A DNA stretch of 64,000 nt. Origin: Chondrocystis sp. NIES-4102 (lineage in GTDB: Bacteria > Cyanobacteriota > Cyanobacteriia > Cyanobacteriales > Xenococcaceae). Under the pieces are notes generated by a model. It did no database searches. It was not told the DNA's origin and saw nothing but the letters and a program-made list of their open reading frames with translations. Positions 26,986 through 35,666 of the stretch are shown here, piece by piece; the stretch's first letter is position 1; each line of letters starts with the position of its first letter. The stretch spans positions 4,451,001 to 4,515,000 of the forward strand of contig AP018281.1 of NCBI GenBank assembly GCA_002368355.1. The letters are read 5' to 3'. The position numbers and the translations under genes were made by a program.

Positions 26986-27486
26986 ATGCTAGAAGTAGCT
27001 AAAATATACCTAGGAAATCTCCAAAAACAGCCAGAATTAAGGCAACTAATCAATAAAGACAACAGTTTAGAAATAAATCTAGATCCAAGCGATCGCTTTA
27101 AAGGCAGAATCCATACTAAAAGCATCACAGGTAAGGGAGTAGGAATTATTAAAGATCGCGATCGCCCACTAGAATCAGGAGATATATTTCAAAGCGACTC
27201 AGGAATCTTTATCTTAATTCACCTCAAACCCCAGCAACTATTAATCATAGATCTTAATAATATATCATCCAATATTTTACCCAGTAAACTAGTACAGTTA
27301 GGTCATCTTTTAGGTAATCATCATTATCCGATTGCTGTTGAAAACAATAAAATATATGTACAACTAATCACTGATGCTAGAGTGTTAGAAAATCAAATAA
27401 AAGATCTACACATTTCCCAGCTACAAATAAGCTACGAACACCTTCCAAGTGATCCTAAGATAACATTTTCCACCCATAAACATTAA
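26986..27486 (+). CDS. ureE: Urease accessory metallochaperone UreE
   Basis: 166 residues. The N-terminal peptide-binding domain contains SDRFKGRIHTKSITGKGVGI. The C-terminal metal domain has VQLGHLLGNHHYPI at about 104-117, whose His residues bind nickel. The short STHKH tail holds two more His but no long His-rich run. UreE brings Ni2+ to UreG. It is the last gene of the ureB-ureG-ureD-ureE run; ureF and ureC are absent here. Confidence 0.93.
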   Translation: MLEVAKIYLGNLQKQPELRQLINKDNSLEINLDPSDRFKGRIHTKSITGKGVGIIKDRDRPLESGDIFQSDSGIFILIHLKPQQLLIIDLNNISSNILPSKLVQLGHLLGNHHYPIAVENNKIYVQLITDARVLENQIKDLHISQLQISYEHLPSDPKITFSTHKH

Positions 27487-27566
27487 CCATTAATATTAAA
27501 AATTACCTCTTAAAACAGGAACTAGCTAAACTAATAGAAATAAAATACTCATTTATTATCTATTCA

Positions 27567-28511
27567 ATGGAAGCAACTAAACTATCTCAGAGCAATGTAT
27601 CCCTTTCTGCTGTAGGTATTGGTACTTGGGCTTGGGGCGATCGCTTATTTTGGGGTTATGGATCTGATTATGGAGAAAACGAGGTACAAAAAGCCTTTGA
27701 AGCAGCAGTTGCTAGTGGGGTTACTTTTTTTGATACGGCTGAAGTTTATGGGCTAGGAGAATCAGAACGACTTTTGGGCAGATTTCTTAAACAAACTACT
27801 CAACCTATCCAGATAGCGACTAAATACTTTCCTCTACCCTGGCGATTTAGCAAACAAGCGGTTAGTGAGGCTTTAACTGCTAGTCTCAAAAGATTAGATG
27901 TAGATCAGGTTGCTCTATATCAAGTTCATATGCCCTTCGACTTCTTTATGGGACAATCAACTTTAATGGAGGCTCTGGCTATGGAAGTCAAACGAGGTCG
28001 TATACTTAGTGTGGGAGTAAGTAATTACTCAGCATCTCAAATGCAACAAGCCCATTACCTCTTGTCACAATACGATGTACCCTTAACGGTTAATCAAGTA
28101 CGCTATTCCCTACTGACAAGAAAAATAGAACAAAATGGTGTATTAGAAATCGCCCGTCAATTAGGAATTACAATACTTGCTTATAGCCCCCTAGATCAAG
28201 GATTATTAACAGGGAAATACACCTCATCTCAACTAGAAAAAGTCGAAGGCGCAAGAAAACTTGATCCTAAATTTTCCTCTCAAGGATTAAGTAAAATCGA
28301 GCCTCTAATTGAACAGTTGCGACAATTAGGTGAAAAATATCAAAAAACAGTTTCTCAAGTAGCTCTTAATTGGTTAATAGCTCAAGGTAATGTAATTCCT
28401 ATACCTGGGGCGAAAAATGCCAAACAAGCAGAGGATAACGCAGGGGCTATGGGTTGGCTACTGTCTCCTGAAGACGTGGCACAATTAAGTTTACTGAGTT
28501 TGAAAAGCTAA
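27567..28511 (+). CDS. Aldo/keto reductase
   Basis: 314 residues, a complete (beta/alpha)8 aldo/keto reductase. The catalytic tetrad is visible: Asp56 in FFDTAEVYG, Tyr61, Lys86 in IATKYFP and His121 in YQVHMPF. The NADPH-site segments GITILAYSPLDQGLLTGKY (about 189-209) and IPGAKNAKQAEDN (about 275-287) are present. It would reduce aldehydes or ketones with NADPH; the substrate cannot be told. This branch resembles the cyanobacterial and plant-chloroplast reductases. It lies about 80 bp after ureE but is probably unrelated to urease. Confidence 0.93.
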   Translation: MEATKLSQSNVSLSAVGIGTWAWGDRLFWGYGSDYGENEVQKAFEAAVASGVTFFDTAEVYGLGESERLLGRFLKQTTQPIQIATKYFPLPWRFSKQAVSEALTASLKRLDVDQVALYQVHMPFDFFMGQSTLMEALAMEVKRGRILSVGVSNYSASQMQQAHYLLSQYDVPLTVNQVRYSLLTRKIEQNGVLEIARQLGITILAYSPLDQGLLTGKYTSSQLEKVEGARKLDPKFSSQGLSKIEPLIEQLRQLGEKYQKTVSQVALNWLIAQGNVIPIPGAKNAKQAEDNAGAMGWLLSPEDVAQLSLLSLKS

Positions 28512-28650
28512 TTAACTATTAAAAAATGAATCCAAGTAGTAATAGTAGTGGGGTAAATATTTCAAAACTCCACCACTATAATACTCATACCCACTCGCTA
28601 ATATTACGGCGAAAATTTCCCAAAGGTTTTGCTTTCCACCTACTAAATAG

Positions 28651-29736
28651 TTAAACTAAGCTAGGCTCTGGTTTGATCTCAGGTTTCATTTCAGGTTTAA
28701 TCTCAGTTTCCACTGTGGTTGGTAGCCCCTCAATAGGACATTCTTTTGTGCCTACTGTAGATCTAGTAATCTTTTCTGCTGTTTCCTTGGCTTTTTGCTC
28801 ATCTAATACCCAATCTCGATAAAAATCAAAAGGACATTTTTGTACCCCTTCTGCACCTTCTCCAGAATTAATTAAGCCAGTGTAGCCTCGGTGCATCAAC
28901 TTAAACAGATGGTTTTGAGATTGTGCATGGGCGCGGAAATCGCGAATAGCAAATTTAGATAGGGTAGCATATTGTACGCCGTTTTCTTCCTCCCCACATT
29001 CTCCTAAAGTCCGCCCATCAAAGCCGATAATCGCCGAATGTCCAAAATAGCTATATACCCCATCAAAGCCAGAAGCATTAGCAACCGCTACATAGGTATT
29101 ATTCATCCATGCCATTGCTTTAGAAACAATAATTTGTTGTTCTTTAGCAGGGTACATATAACCTTGACAACGTACAATTAATTCTGCACCCTTCATGGCA
29201 CAATCACGCCAGATTTCGGGATAATTACCATCATCACAGATAATTAAGCTAATTTTTAGTCCTTTTGGCCCTTGGGATACATAGGTAGAGTCGCCTGGAT
29301 ACCAACCCTCAATAGGACACCAAGGCATAATTTTACGGTACTTTTGAACTATTTGACCTTGGTCATCAATTAAAATCAAAGTATTGTAAGGAACTTTTTC
29401 TGGATGGGCTTCGTGTCTTTCGCCCGTCAAGGAAAAAACACCCCATACTCGATTACGCCTACAGGCTGAGGCAAAAATCGCCGTTTCTTCTCCAGGAATA
29501 ATAGCAGCAGTATCCATCATTTCCTGCTGATCATACATAATGCCGTGGGTAGAATATTCAGGAAAAATAACCAAGTCCATACCTGGTAATCCTACTTTCA
29601 TCCCATCAATCATTGCTGCAATTTTATGACAATTTTCAATTACCTGTTCTTTAGTATGAAGACGTGGCATTTTATAATTAACTACAGCAACACCAACCGC
29701 ATCATTACTAGAAGAAATATCTCCATGAAAAGCCAT
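28651..29736 (-). CDS. amiE: Aliphatic amidase (nitrilase superfamily)
   Basis: 361 residues, near the family norm of about 346. It hydrolyses short aliphatic amides to the acid and ammonia. The catalytic triad is Glu60 ([10 protein letters not shown]), Lys135 (KYRKIMPW) and Cys167 ([17 protein letters not shown]), corresponding to E59/K134/C166 of the Pseudomonas enzyme. The N-terminus [20 protein letters not shown] is highly conserved with that enzyme. The C-terminal tail contains an extra [16 protein letters not shown] repeat-like stretch. A TAGGAG ribosome site precedes the ATG. With the urease genes beside it, it suggests scavenging of organic nitrogen. Formamidase is the less likely alternative. 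Confidence 0.93.
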   Translation of the reverse strand: MAFHGDISSSNDAVGVAVVNYKMPRLHTKEQVIENCHKIAAMIDGMKVGLPGMDLVIFPEYSTHGIMYDQQEMMDTAAIIPGEETAIFASACRRNRVWGVFSLTGERHEAHPEKVPYNTLILIDDQGQIVQKYRKIMPWCPIEGWYPGDSTYVSQGPKGLKISLIICDDGNYPEIWRDCAMKGAELIVRCQGYMYPAKEQQIIVSKAMAWMNNTYVAVANASGFDGVYSYFGHSAIIGFDGRTLGECGEEENGVQYATLSKFAIRDFRAHAQSQNHLFKLMHRGYTGLINSGEGAEGVQKCPFDFYRDWVLDEQKAKETAEKITRSTVGTKECPIEGLPTTVETEIKPEMKPEIKPEPSLV

Positions 29737-30142
29737 AGTTTATACTCCTACAATCTTTTTTTATAATTGCTTTTGCTTAAAATACGCTTAATCTTTGAGG
29801 CACTATCTATCAAATTGTGCCAGAAACTTAAAGGAATTAACGTTTAGAACAAGATGCTACCAACTACAGCTAAAGGATTTTGTATCTGAAGTTACGGGAA
29901 TTAGATAAATTAGGGATTGATATATTGTTGCTGCTTAAAATTATCTATATATATCTTAAGGGAAGGTATTAATAGGAGTCAGGAAGGGGGAGTCAGGTAG
30001 TGGGTATTAGGTATTAGGTAGTAGGTAGGAGTTAGGAATTGATATTATTTGAATGCTAATAAATAAAAGCTAAAAGCTAAAAAACTCAAAAATATTCCTT
30101 AATTTTTTAGTATTACTATATTTCTTAGGCAGATTTTCATTA
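29737..30142. other. Intergenic region with heptamer repeats
   Basis: Between amiE and the repeat protein. STRR units lie at 29996-30030. No gene seen. Confidence 0.6.
29996..30030 (+). repeat. STRR: five GGTAGTA-type heptamers
   Basis: GGTAGTG, GGTATTA twice, GGTAGTA, GGTAGGA in tandem. Same family as 10442 and 14048. Confidence 0.85.
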
Positions 30143-30174
30143 AAAAATGGTGTTAACCACTTCTATTAACACCA
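30142..30174 (-). terminator. Rho-independent terminator of the Arg/Asp repeat gene
   Basis: Perfect 9-bp stem TGGTGTTAA (30148-30156) / TTAACACCA (30166-30174), 9-nt loop, then six T on the minus strand (30142-30147). It lies about 35 bp after the stop of the gene at 30208. Confidence 0.85.
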
Positions 30175-30207
30175 CTAAATTACTTTATTAAAAAGTTTTA
30201 TCAGCTT

Positions 30208-30470
30208 TTAATCGTCGTCATCATCGTCATCATCGTCATCATCACGGCGACGGTAGCGTCTATCATCATCGCGGTAACGTCTGTCATCGTCATCATCATC
30301 ATCATCACGGCGACGGTAACTTCTATCATCATCGCGGTAACGTCTGTCATCGTCATCATCATCATCATCACGGCGACGGTAGCGTCTATCATCATCGCGG
30401 TAACGTCTGTCATCGTCATCGTCATCATCACGGCGACGGTAACTTCTATCATCATCGCGGTAACGTCTGT
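30208..30470. repeat. Tandem 63-66 bp coding repeats
   Basis: Four blocks of about 63-66 bp carrying CATCATCATCACGGCGACGG and CTATCATCATCGCGGTAACG. They build the repeats of the 109-residue protein. Alternate blocks are more alike than neighbours (AGCGTC versus AACTTC variants). Confidence 0.85.
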
Positions 30471-30537
30471 CGTCATCCCCAGAGATTTTTCGGCCAATAT
30501 CACGCCGTATTCCTTTGAACATATCGTCTATTGCCAT
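30208..30537 (-). CDS. Arg/Asp repeat protein, unrecognised
   Basis: 109 residues. The unique N-terminus MAIDDMFKGIRRDIGRKISG is followed by about four units of a 21-22 residue repeat of the form RRYRDDDR-S/R-YRRR-D(n). A GGGAGA ribosome site lies 7 bp before the ATG and a strong terminator follows, so this frame is the expressed one. Units alternate DDDRSY and DDDRRY, meaning a two-unit block was duplicated. The Asp runs differ in length (7 or 8 and a final 11), typical of CAT/GAT slippage. It is mixed-charge and disordered with no predicted fold. Possible roles such as phase separation or nucleic-acid binding are guesses. Confidence 0.7.
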   Translation of the reverse strand: MAIDDMFKGIRRDIGRKISGDDDRRYRDDDRSYRRRDDDDDDDRRYRDDDRRYRRRDDDDDDDDRRYRDDDRSYRRRDDDDDDDDRRYRDDDRRYRRRDDDDDDDDDDD

Positions 30538-30802
30538 TTAACTTCTCCCAATATTATTTACTTCCACCTTTCCACATTTGTTTTGCTAAATGGGTCGGCT
30601 AAAAGTTATATTTTTACTCAACCGTACGATATATATTGATCCCATTCTTAATAATCAAGTTGATAGCAATGAAGTAATATCGCAAATTGTAGTTATAGTG
30701 CAGGAAAAATACCTGATTGATGATTAATTAACTAAATAATATTTAAACAAACAAGAAAATGTTAAATAAAAAATATATGACAAGTGCTTGAAGATAACCA
30801 AA

Positions 30803-31102
30803 TTAATTTTTTAAAGTTTTAATATTATTATTAAATAATTCTTGTAGCCCTACCGTACCCACAAAGAAAGTATAAATACCATAGAGCAAGGGATTTTGAT
30901 TTTTAACAATTAAAGCAGCAATTATACCCTCAATAGCATGAGCAACTATAACAATATTTCCTGCCCAAAATAAATATTCTAGTTGAGGTGGTAGAAAGCC
31001 TTGGTGTTGATGTAAATAAAATTTCCAGCCATCTAATAACACTGCACTACTAGTTACAACAATTGAGGCTATTTTAAGTAAATTTAAAATAATTGATTTC
31101 AT
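30803..31102 (-). CDS. Small membrane protein, unrecognised
   Basis: 99 residues with about three hydrophobic segments: 9-25 (LKIASIVVTSSAVLL), about 43-66 (LFWAGNIVIVAHAIEGIIAA) and 72-90 (LLYGIYTFFVGTVGL). The FYLHQHQGFLPPQ loop between the first two is polar. No known motif. AT-rich codons and a monocistronic setting. It could be an inner-membrane accessory protein; no function can be assigned. Confidence 0.6.
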   Translation of the reverse strand: MKSIILNLLKIASIVVTSSAVLLDGWKFYLHQHQGFLPPQLEYLFWAGNIVIVAHAIEGIIAALIVKNQNPLLYGIYTFFVGTVGLQELFNNNIKTLKN

Positions 31103-31297
31103 TAATATTAAACTTATCTTTAATTAATTATGCTATCAAAATATATATTCATATATCAATAAAAAATAATCCAATCATAGCAATCCTAAATAATTAAGTT
31201 AAAACAAACAGTTGCGAATGCTAAAGTTTCAAGTGTTCATTCCAATAAATTGATTTATAACTAATTAAACTAAGATTGCTATCGGCAAAAATAAAGC

Positions 31298-32395
31298 TTA
31301 AACAATAGACATAGAAGGTGAAATAGTTAATTGTTGTCCATCAGTAGGATGCCAAACTTGACCATCCAATGCCATTTGCTCAATCAAACTAGCTAAACGT
31401 AAGGCTTTAAGAGCTTGTTCTCCTCCAACGGAAGGGCGATCGCCACCACTTATACAGTTTACAAAATGTTCTATCTCAGCATAAATAGGTTCAACATTAC
31501 TAGTGTAGACTTTTTCAGTAATCCCATCCTGTTTATATAACTTAGGTTTTGCGTCGGTGGGTAAATTATTATATTGATGACGATGAACTAAAATTTCATT
31601 TTTGAGAAAATCAGTTTCAATCAAAGATTTTTTACAGTGGGCTGATAAACGACGGATTTTACAATGAGTAACCTTAGATGCAGTTAAGGTAGCAATTACA
31701 CCATTAGCAAAACCTAGATTAGCTGTTACATAATCTAAATTACCCGAATCTTGAGAAGTTATACCACTAGCAGTTAATTTAACCACTGGGGAAGCAGATA
31801 ATTCTAAGAGTAGGTCAATATCATGGATCATCAAGTCCAAAACCACAGAAACATCATTAGCACGATGAGAATAAGGACTTAAACGACGAGCTTCTAAGGC
31901 TAAAATTTCTTCCGTTTGAATAACTTTACTAAGCTCTTTAAAAGCAGGATTAAACCTTTCAATATGACCTACCTGCAAAATACAGCCCGTTTCAGCAGCC
32001 AAATTAACTAAAGATTCAGCTTCAGCAATAGAAGCAGCGATCGGCTTTTCAATTAAAACATGAACTCCTGCTTGTAGACACCGACTTCCCACTTCATGAT
32101 GCACTTTTGTAGGAACAGCAATACAAACTGCGTCTACATAAGGTAACATTTCCTCATAGTTTTCATAATAATGGGTGCGATATTGACTAGCAATTTCAAT
32201 CCCCCTTACTAAATTACAATCGGATACTCCAATTAATTCAATATCTTTAAGTAAGCTAAGAATCCTAACATGGTGTTGTCCCATATTACCGACTCCAATC
32301 ACACCCATCTTTAAAGGTTGGGATGGACTTTTAAATCCGCCATTAAGCGATTGTTGAGAAAAATTAGATTGCACTTTTAAGATTAACTCCTCCAC
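31298..32395 (-). CDS. Gfo/Idh/MocA family NAD(P)-dependent oxidoreductase
   Basis: 365 residues. After a 30-residue lead comes the Rossmann motif GVIGVGNMGQHHVRIL (about 31-46), then VHVLIEKPIAAS with the catalytic Lys of the EKP motif (about 109-120), VGHIERFNPAFKEL (about 142-155) and the C-terminal Gfo/Idh fold with DLMIHDIDLLLEL. These enzymes oxidise or reduce sugars, inositols or UDP-sugars with bound NAD(P). The closest pattern is the UDP-N-acetylglucosamine 3-dehydrogenase-like group, but substrate assignment is uncertain. The start is ambiguous: the Met at about residue 31 would also give a complete domain. Confidence 0.88.
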   Translation of the reverse strand: MEELILKVQSNFSQQSLNGGFKSPSQPLKMGVIGVGNMGQHHVRILSLLKDIELIGVSDCNLVRGIEIASQYRTHYYENYEEMLPYVDAVCIAVPTKVHHEVGSRCLQAGVHVLIEKPIAASIAEAESLVNLAAETGCILQVGHIERFNPAFKELSKVIQTEEILALEARRLSPYSHRANDVSVVLDLMIHDIDLLLELSASPVVKLTASGITSQDSGNLDYVTANLGFANGVIATLTASKVTHCKIRRLSAHCKKSLIETDFLKNEILVHRHQYNNLPTDAKPKLYKQDGITEKVYTSNVEPIYAEIEHFVNCISGGDRPSVGGEQALKALRLASLIEQMALDGQVWHPTDGQQLTISPSMSIV

Positions 32396-32731
32396 CAGTA
32401 GATCGATTTAATTAATCGATTTCTTAATTACTCCTAAATCATCCAGATACTATCACAGAGATATTATTTGTGAATAAATTAAAAAATTCGCTTTAATATT
32501 GTATTTGCCCAGGTTTGGTAATATATCTTTACATTTTTTTGGGATTAATAGTTAAAAATTTATAGTTGATGGCAATTATTTTAGGTATTTGCATTTCTAA
32601 TAATTTGAATCTTAGCTAACTTATAGCCAAATTCCAGACAATAGTGCCAAAATTTAGCTACCAATTTAACAGGTGAGTAACTGTTACCTTGTCAAAAGCC
32701 ACTAACCTATAACTTATGAGGTGTGTATTCA
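32396..32731. other. Intergenic region between divergent genes
   Basis: 336 bp, AT-rich. It should hold the promoters of both flanking genes, but no site is clear enough to name. A GAGGTG ribosome site ends it (32718-32723). Confidence 0.55.
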
Positions 32732-33688
32732 ATGATTAAGATAGAAAAATTTAACATAGGTATGAGCTTTTTAGCAGCTAGCGGTAGTGTAATAACCATA
32801 TTTACCCAAAGTGCGATCGCGCAATCACCTATTGATTTTAAAGACAAAATTATTTCTACACGTGCTGATGATTTAGATGTCTCTATTCCAGCTTATCAAC
32901 TAGTACAAAGACAATTGGATTTAGAACAATTCTGTCAAAATTATCCTTTTAATTCCCAATGTAGTAAAACAAATCCCTCTACTTCACCACCACCAGCAAC
33001 CAGTCAAGAAATTATACCAGAACAATCTAGGACTGGTTGGGCAATTGTTCCCGAAATAAGTACTCTGGGTTTAGGTGCTAATGTAATTAGAAAAATCACG
33101 CCACAGGTTAATGCTAGGGTAGGGATAAATGCCTTTAATGCTGGTTTAGATAATATCGTAGATACTGACGTAGACTACGAAGCAGATTTAAATTTATTTA
33201 ATGTCTCAACGCTGATAGATTTCCATCCTCTTAAAAACTCTGGATTTAAAGTTACGGGTGGGTTAATTTTCAATGATAACAATGTTGAGGCTACAGCAGA
33301 TATATCTAGAGAAGTCGCCGAAGAGGTAGGAGTAATCACATTTCAAGGGCAAACTATCGATCTGAGAAACTTTGATCTCAGTGGGATCGCTATTGCTGAT
33401 GCAGAGGCAGATATTACTAATAGTGTTTCTCCTTATTTAGGTATTGGCGGAGGTAATGCAGTAGCAGACAGTAAAAAATTAGGATTTTGGTGGAATTTAG
33501 GTGTAGTTTTTGGGGGGACTCCCGATGTTGAGATGACAGCGAATCTTTCAGATCAAATTCCTCAACAGTTTCGCGAGGAAGCGCAAGCAGCAGCAGCAGA
33601 AGTAATTGAAGATGAAGAGAAAAATATTGAAGATGAGCTTATTAGTGTTTACCCAGTTATTTCTTTAGGTCTTTCATATCAGTTCTAA
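32732..33688 (+). CDS. Probable outer-membrane beta-barrel protein
   Basis: About 318 residues from ATG 32732, chosen because GAGGTG sits 8 bp before it (the frame also runs to GTG 32723). The signal peptide is about 1-30 (MSFLAASGSVITIFTQSAIA-QS). A Cys pair (FCQNYPFNSQC) precedes a Pro/Ser linker. The rest shows alternating strands such as TGWAIVPEISTLGLGAN and YPVISLGLSYQF, ending in Phe as outer-membrane barrels do. An acidic helical insertion (REEAQAAAAEVIEDEEKN) sits before the last strand. Function unknown; an anchor or porin-like role is inferred. Confidence 0.7.
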   Translation: MIKIEKFNIGMSFLAASGSVITIFTQSAIAQSPIDFKDKIISTRADDLDVSIPAYQLVQRQLDLEQFCQNYPFNSQCSKTNPSTSPPPATSQEIIPEQSRTGWAIVPEISTLGLGANVIRKITPQVNARVGINAFNAGLDNIVDTDVDYEADLNLFNVSTLIDFHPLKNSGFKVTGGLIFNDNNVEATADISREVAEEVGVITFQGQTIDLRNFDLSGIAIADAEADITNSVSPYLGIGGGNAVADSKKLGFWWNLGVVFGGTPDVEMTANLSDQIPQQFREEAQAAAAEVIEDEEKNIEDELISVYPVISLGLSYQF

Positions 33689-33800
33689 TCGTAGATAATT
33701 GTTACATAACTTTGCAATGGATAGTAATGCTGATAGCTATTGCTTTAAGCTGACAATGATTAACTAAAATTGCAATTAATAAATTTTTTTTCTTTACAAT

Positions 33801-34991
33801 ATGACTCTTGCTGACCATAAAAAGGCAAAAGCTCTCAAACCAGGTAGTCGTCGTCCAGCTAAAGAACTTTGTAGTGAATGCGGACTTTGTGACACATACT
33901 ATATTCACTATGTAAAAGAAGCCTGTGCATTTCTCAATCAACAAATTGCAGAATTAGAAACAGTTGCTCATGGACGTAGCCGTGACTTAAATAATCAAGA
34001 TGATTGGTATTTTGGTGTCAATCAAGAAATGATGGCTGCCCGTAAGCAAAAGCCAATTGAAGGGGCGCAATGGACAGGAATTGTAAGCGCGATCGCCATA
34101 GAAATGTTGAATCGAGGTATGGTAGAAGGAGTTGTCTGTGTACAAAACACTACCGAAGATCGTTTTCAACCCTTACCAGTCATTGCTACTACTCCAGAAG
34201 AGATATTGGCAGCAAAAGTAAATAAACCTACTCTATCCCCTAATCTAAATGTTCTTGAGCAAATAGAGCAGTCGGGAATGAAACGACTGTTAGTTATCGG
34301 CGTTGGTTGTCAAATTCAAGCCTTAAGGGCAGTAGAGAAAGAATTGGGACTAGAAAAGCTCTACGTCTTAGGTACTCCCTGCGTTGATAATGTTAGTCGA
34401 GCAGGTTTACAGAAGTTTTTGGAAACTACTAGTAGATCTCCTGAAACTGTGGTGCATTATGAATTTATGCAGGACTTTCGTATTCATTTTAAACATCAAG
34501 ATGGTTCTATTGAAAAAGTACCTTTTTTCGGATTAAAAACTAATCAATTAAAAGATGTTTTTGCCCCTTCCTGCATGACTTGTTTTGATTACGTGAATTC
34601 CTTAGCTGATTTAGTAGTTGGTTATATGGGTGCGCCCTTCGGTTGGCAGTGGATCGTTGTACGTAATGATACTGGCAAACAAATGCTAGATTTAGTTAGA
34701 GATCAATTAGACACTCAAAATGTTATGTCAAAAGGCGATCGGCATCAAGCAGTACAACAAAGTATACCTGCTTATGATAAAGGTGTAACTTTGCCTATGT
34801 GGGCTGCCAAAATGATGGGGGTGGTAATTGAACGAGTAGGGCCAAAAGGTTTAGAATATGCAAGATTTTCTATAGATTCGCATTTTACTCGTAATTATCT
34901 TTACTTGAAACGTAATTATCCTCAAAAGCTCGAGCAACACGTTCCTGATTATGCTAAAAAAATAGTAGAACAATATAAGTTGCCAGAATAG
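33801..34991 (+). CDS. bciB: Ferredoxin-dependent 3,8-divinyl (proto)chlorophyllide 8-vinyl reductase
   Basis: 396 residues of the FrhB family. The N-terminal cluster-binding motif CSECGLCDTYYIHYVKEAC is at about 23-41. Further cysteines are in GVGCQIQALR, TPCVDNVSR and SCMTCFDYVNSLADLVVGYM, giving iron-sulfur and flavin-binding elements. In cyanobacteria this protein (Slr1923 type, BciB) reduces the 8-vinyl group during chlorophyll a synthesis using ferredoxin; plant 7-hydroxymethyl chlorophyll a reductase is its relative. The length and the whole conserved core match. A short AT-rich leader of about 110 bp separates it from the upstream barrel gene. Confidence 0.9.
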   Translation: MTLADHKKAKALKPGSRRPAKELCSECGLCDTYYIHYVKEACAFLNQQIAELETVAHGRSRDLNNQDDWYFGVNQEMMAARKQKPIEGAQWTGIVSAIAIEMLNRGMVEGVVCVQNTTEDRFQPLPVIATTPEEILAAKVNKPTLSPNLNVLEQIEQSGMKRLLVIGVGCQIQALRAVEKELGLEKLYVLGTPCVDNVSRAGLQKFLETTSRSPETVVHYEFMQDFRIHFKHQDGSIEKVPFFGLKTNQLKDVFAPSCMTCFDYVNSLADLVVGYMGAPFGWQWIVVRNDTGKQMLDLVRDQLDTQNVMSKGDRHQAVQQSIPAYDKGVTLPMWAAKMMGVVIERVGPKGLEYARFSIDSHFTRNYLYLKRNYPQKLEQHVPDYAKKIVEQYKLPE

Positions 34992-35032
34992 TAAAACGTC
35001 GTATTCTTTGCTATTATATATAAGCCCTCATT

Positions 35033-35117
35033 GGAGAGGTGGCAGAGTGGTCGAATGCGCTCGACTTGAAATCGAGTTTCCCGAAAGGGAACGGGGGTTC
35101 GAATCCCTCCCTCTCCG
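35033..35117 (+). tRNA. tRNA-Ser(TGA)
   Basis: 85 nt with a long variable arm (TTTCCCGAAAGGGAACG). The acceptor GGAGAGG pairs with CCTCTCC, discriminator G. The anticodon loop CTTGAAA has TGA at 35067-35069. T-loop GTTCGAATC. CCA is not encoded. Confidence 0.95.
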
Positions 35118-35592
35118 TACTTTTTCTCATAATGTACATTGAGTGAATTATTATTTATAGCAATTTTGAATATTTAAAGCTAATTGATATATTGATTGCT
35201 TGATAAATTTATCTAAACGATTTGTAGCTTAACTTCTCTTAAATACAGTTACAAATTTAAGTTGAATTATTGTTTTATCCTGTGTATATAATCATTGGAT
35301 ATTTTTTAGCACGCTTATATTAAGATGTTCACATAATAGTCATATTCTTGAGGGCTAATTAGTCATTCTTTAATTAGATAACACACAAAGTCAAGTTATT
35401 AAAAGAGCAATCTTATTTGTCTTTTATACGCTTTTTTCTTTCTAATGATTTTCTACAATTATTTTTAAATTTTATTATTTCTTTCAATAGCTACTTCAAG
35501 TTAGAAATATCATTAAGAGCAACTACCTTTTAATTATATTTGTTGGCGGAAGAATTCTTTTTATAATCTGGGATTAAAAAATGAAACCTGGC
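35118..35592. other. 475-bp intergenic region
   Basis: AT-rich DNA between tRNA-Ser and the psbA terminator. No gene, repeat or RNA element recognised. Confidence 0.6.
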
Positions 35593-35621
35593 AAAAAAAA
35601 AGCCCCCCATTTCTGGAGAGC
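35593..35621 (-). terminator. psbA transcription terminator
   Basis: On the minus strand GCTCTCC (35621-35615), 6-nt loop, GGGGGGC (35608-35602) forming a stem with two G-T pairs, then eight or more T. About 45 bp past the psbA stop. Confidence 0.8.
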
Positions 35622-35666
35622 ATTTTCGATTATTTAATTACTTAATTATTTATTTGTCTGTTCAAC

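Noticed and set aside
28544..28590. Bidirectional terminator between the aldo/keto reductase and amiE genes
   Set aside because: TAGTGG and CCACTA can pair, but the stem has a bulge and a mismatch and no T-run follows, so support is too weak.
30201..30503. Overlapping 100-residue frame MILAEKSLG with Met/Thr/Val repeats
   Set aside because: It is the same repeat DNA in another frame. The 30208-30537 frame has the ribosome site and the unique N-terminal sequence, so it is preferred.
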